A stretch of DNA of 64,000 nt from Streptomyces sp. CB01580 (GTDB lineage Bacteria; Actinomycetota; Actinomycetes; Streptomycetales; Streptomycetaceae), in assembly GCF_001905795.1 (NCBI RefSeq), contig NZ_LIXJ01000020.1:1-64000 (forward strand). Direction: 5' to 3'. The translations under genes and the position numbers were made by a program. Shown one piece after another: positions 63,407 to 64,000 of the stretch (its first letter is position 1; every line of letters starts with the position of its first letter). The notes under the pieces are model-generated. The model was not told where the DNA came from. It did not search any database and saw only the letters and a program-made list of their open reading frames with translations.

Positions 63407-63531
63407 GATCGGGCCCTCCCTTCGTCTCCCCGTTCTCAACACCCGGCCGGGGCCCGCTGTTCCGGTACGGCGTACGCCGGGCACGGGCCGCCGGCCCCGG
63501 TCCTCGTCCCGGCCCGGCGACCGCGGTCGCC

Positions 63532-64000
63532 TCAGCCCTTGGCCGCGGCCCGCCGGGTCAGCTCCGCCCACACCGCGCGGACCTGCGGCTCCAGTTCCTC
63601 CAACGGCCCGTCGTTGTCGATGACCAGGTCGGCGACGGCACGCCGCTGCTCCCGGGTGGCCTGCGCGGACATCCGGGCGCGGGCCTCGGACTCCGTCATG
63701 CCGCGCAGCCGTACGAGCCGGTCGAGCTGGGTCCGCGGACCGGCGTCCACGACGACCACCACGTCGTAGAGCGGGGCGAGCCCGTTCTCGGTGAGGAGGG
63801 GGACGTCGTGCACGACGATCGCGTCGGGTCCCGCCGCCCGCTCCAGTTCGGCGGAACGGGTGCCGACCAGCGGGTGGACGATCGCGTTGAGCGTGGCGAG
63901 CCGGTCGGCCTCGGAGAACACGATCGAGCCGAGCTTCGGACGGTCCAGGGCGCCCCCGGCGGTCAGCACGTCCGTGCCGAACGCGTCGACGACGGCCGCG
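63532..64000 (-). CDS. coaE: dephospho-CoA kinase, N-terminus off the window
   Basis: Last step of coenzyme A synthesis, phosphorylating the 3'-hydroxyl of dephospho-CoA. Only the C-terminal 155 or so residues are in the window; the P-loop end lies beyond 64000. Visible family motifs are AVVDAFGTDVLTAGGALDR (the start of the visible part), LGSIVFSEADRLATLNAIVHPLV, VVHDVPLLTENGL, VVVVDAGPRTQLDRLVRLRGMTESEARARM (CoA/acceptor region) and DLVIDNDGPLEELEPQV. In S. coelicolor coaE lies near rpsA, which fits the next gene upstream being off the window. Confidence 0.95.
   Translation of the reverse strand, partial: AAVVDAFGTDVLTAGGALDRPKLGSIVFSEADRLATLNAIVHPLVGTRSAELERAAGPDAIVVHDVPLLTENGLAPLYDVVVVVDAGPRTQLDRLVRLRGMTESEARARMSAQATREQRRAVADLVIDNDGPLEELEPQVRAVWAELTRRAAAKG

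Overview
This window reads as a piece of a Streptomyces chromosome core. G+C is very high, GTG/TTG starts and 4-bp stop/start overlaps are frequent, and the gene order matches the conserved segment I remember from Streptomyces coelicolor (ctaB - pentose phosphate operon - pgi - secG/tpiA/pgk/gap - whiA/yvcK/rapZ/uvrC - uvrA - uvrB - coaE). All assignments come from reading translations, motifs and inverted repeats; no database search was possible.

Layout. 0-16.9 kb is central carbon metabolism: haem O synthase ctaB, diverging from tkt-tal-zwf-opcA-pgl (pentose phosphate pathway with the OpcA activator); a pair of PH-domain membrane proteins; pgi; a small zinc-ribbon RbpA-type RNA-polymerase-binding protein; and secG-tpiA-pgk-gap, punctuated by strong hairpins. 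17-22 kb is the whiA-yvcK-rapZ-uvrC operon, with every junction overlapping. 22-37 kb carries a Rieske lipoprotein, uvrA, a mycothiol-dependent isomerase-like protein, an MBL hydrolase, a TerC membrane protein, two TerD-domain proteins, uvrB, an MHYT membrane protein, a secreted glycerophosphodiesterase and an O6-alkylguanine-DNA methyltransferase. 37-53 kb is more variable: MFS exporter, cupins, pseudouridine glycosidase with a frameshifted PfkB kinase and a uridine-kinase-like protein, an HxlR regulator diverging from an aminotransferase and a C39-like protein, an unusual RNA locus, a TetR regulator, and a SWIM/SNF2 pair. 53-64 kb holds an SPFH protein, a PucR regulator diverging from three secreted hydrolases, an ADP-ribosylglycohydrolase, a TPR protein and the start-less end of coaE.

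Regulation visible in the sequence. A yybP-ykoY-type manganese riboswitch precedes the terC-like gene; the 3' strand of its P1 helix is perfectly complementary over 10 nt to the region holding the terC Shine-Dalgarno, which suggests a translational ON switch. Four promoters match the RecA-independent DNA-damage consensus (tTGTCRGTG-N8-TAnnnT, the PafBC/ClpR type): before uvrB, ogt, uvrC and a terD gene. Three of them place transcription at or within a nucleotide or two of the ATG.

The most unusual item is a roughly 290-nt non-coding locus at 46.30-46.59 kb (minus strand). It contains two tandem modules, each with canonical tRNA parts in circularly permuted order: anticodon-stem 3' strand, T-arm, acceptor 3' strand, short linker, acceptor 5' strand, D-arm, anticodon-stem 5' strand. 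They are either permuted tRNA genes or a tRNA-mimic RNA of the bacterial Y-RNA (YrlA) kind, and they lie directly downstream of a co-oriented gene of unknown function.
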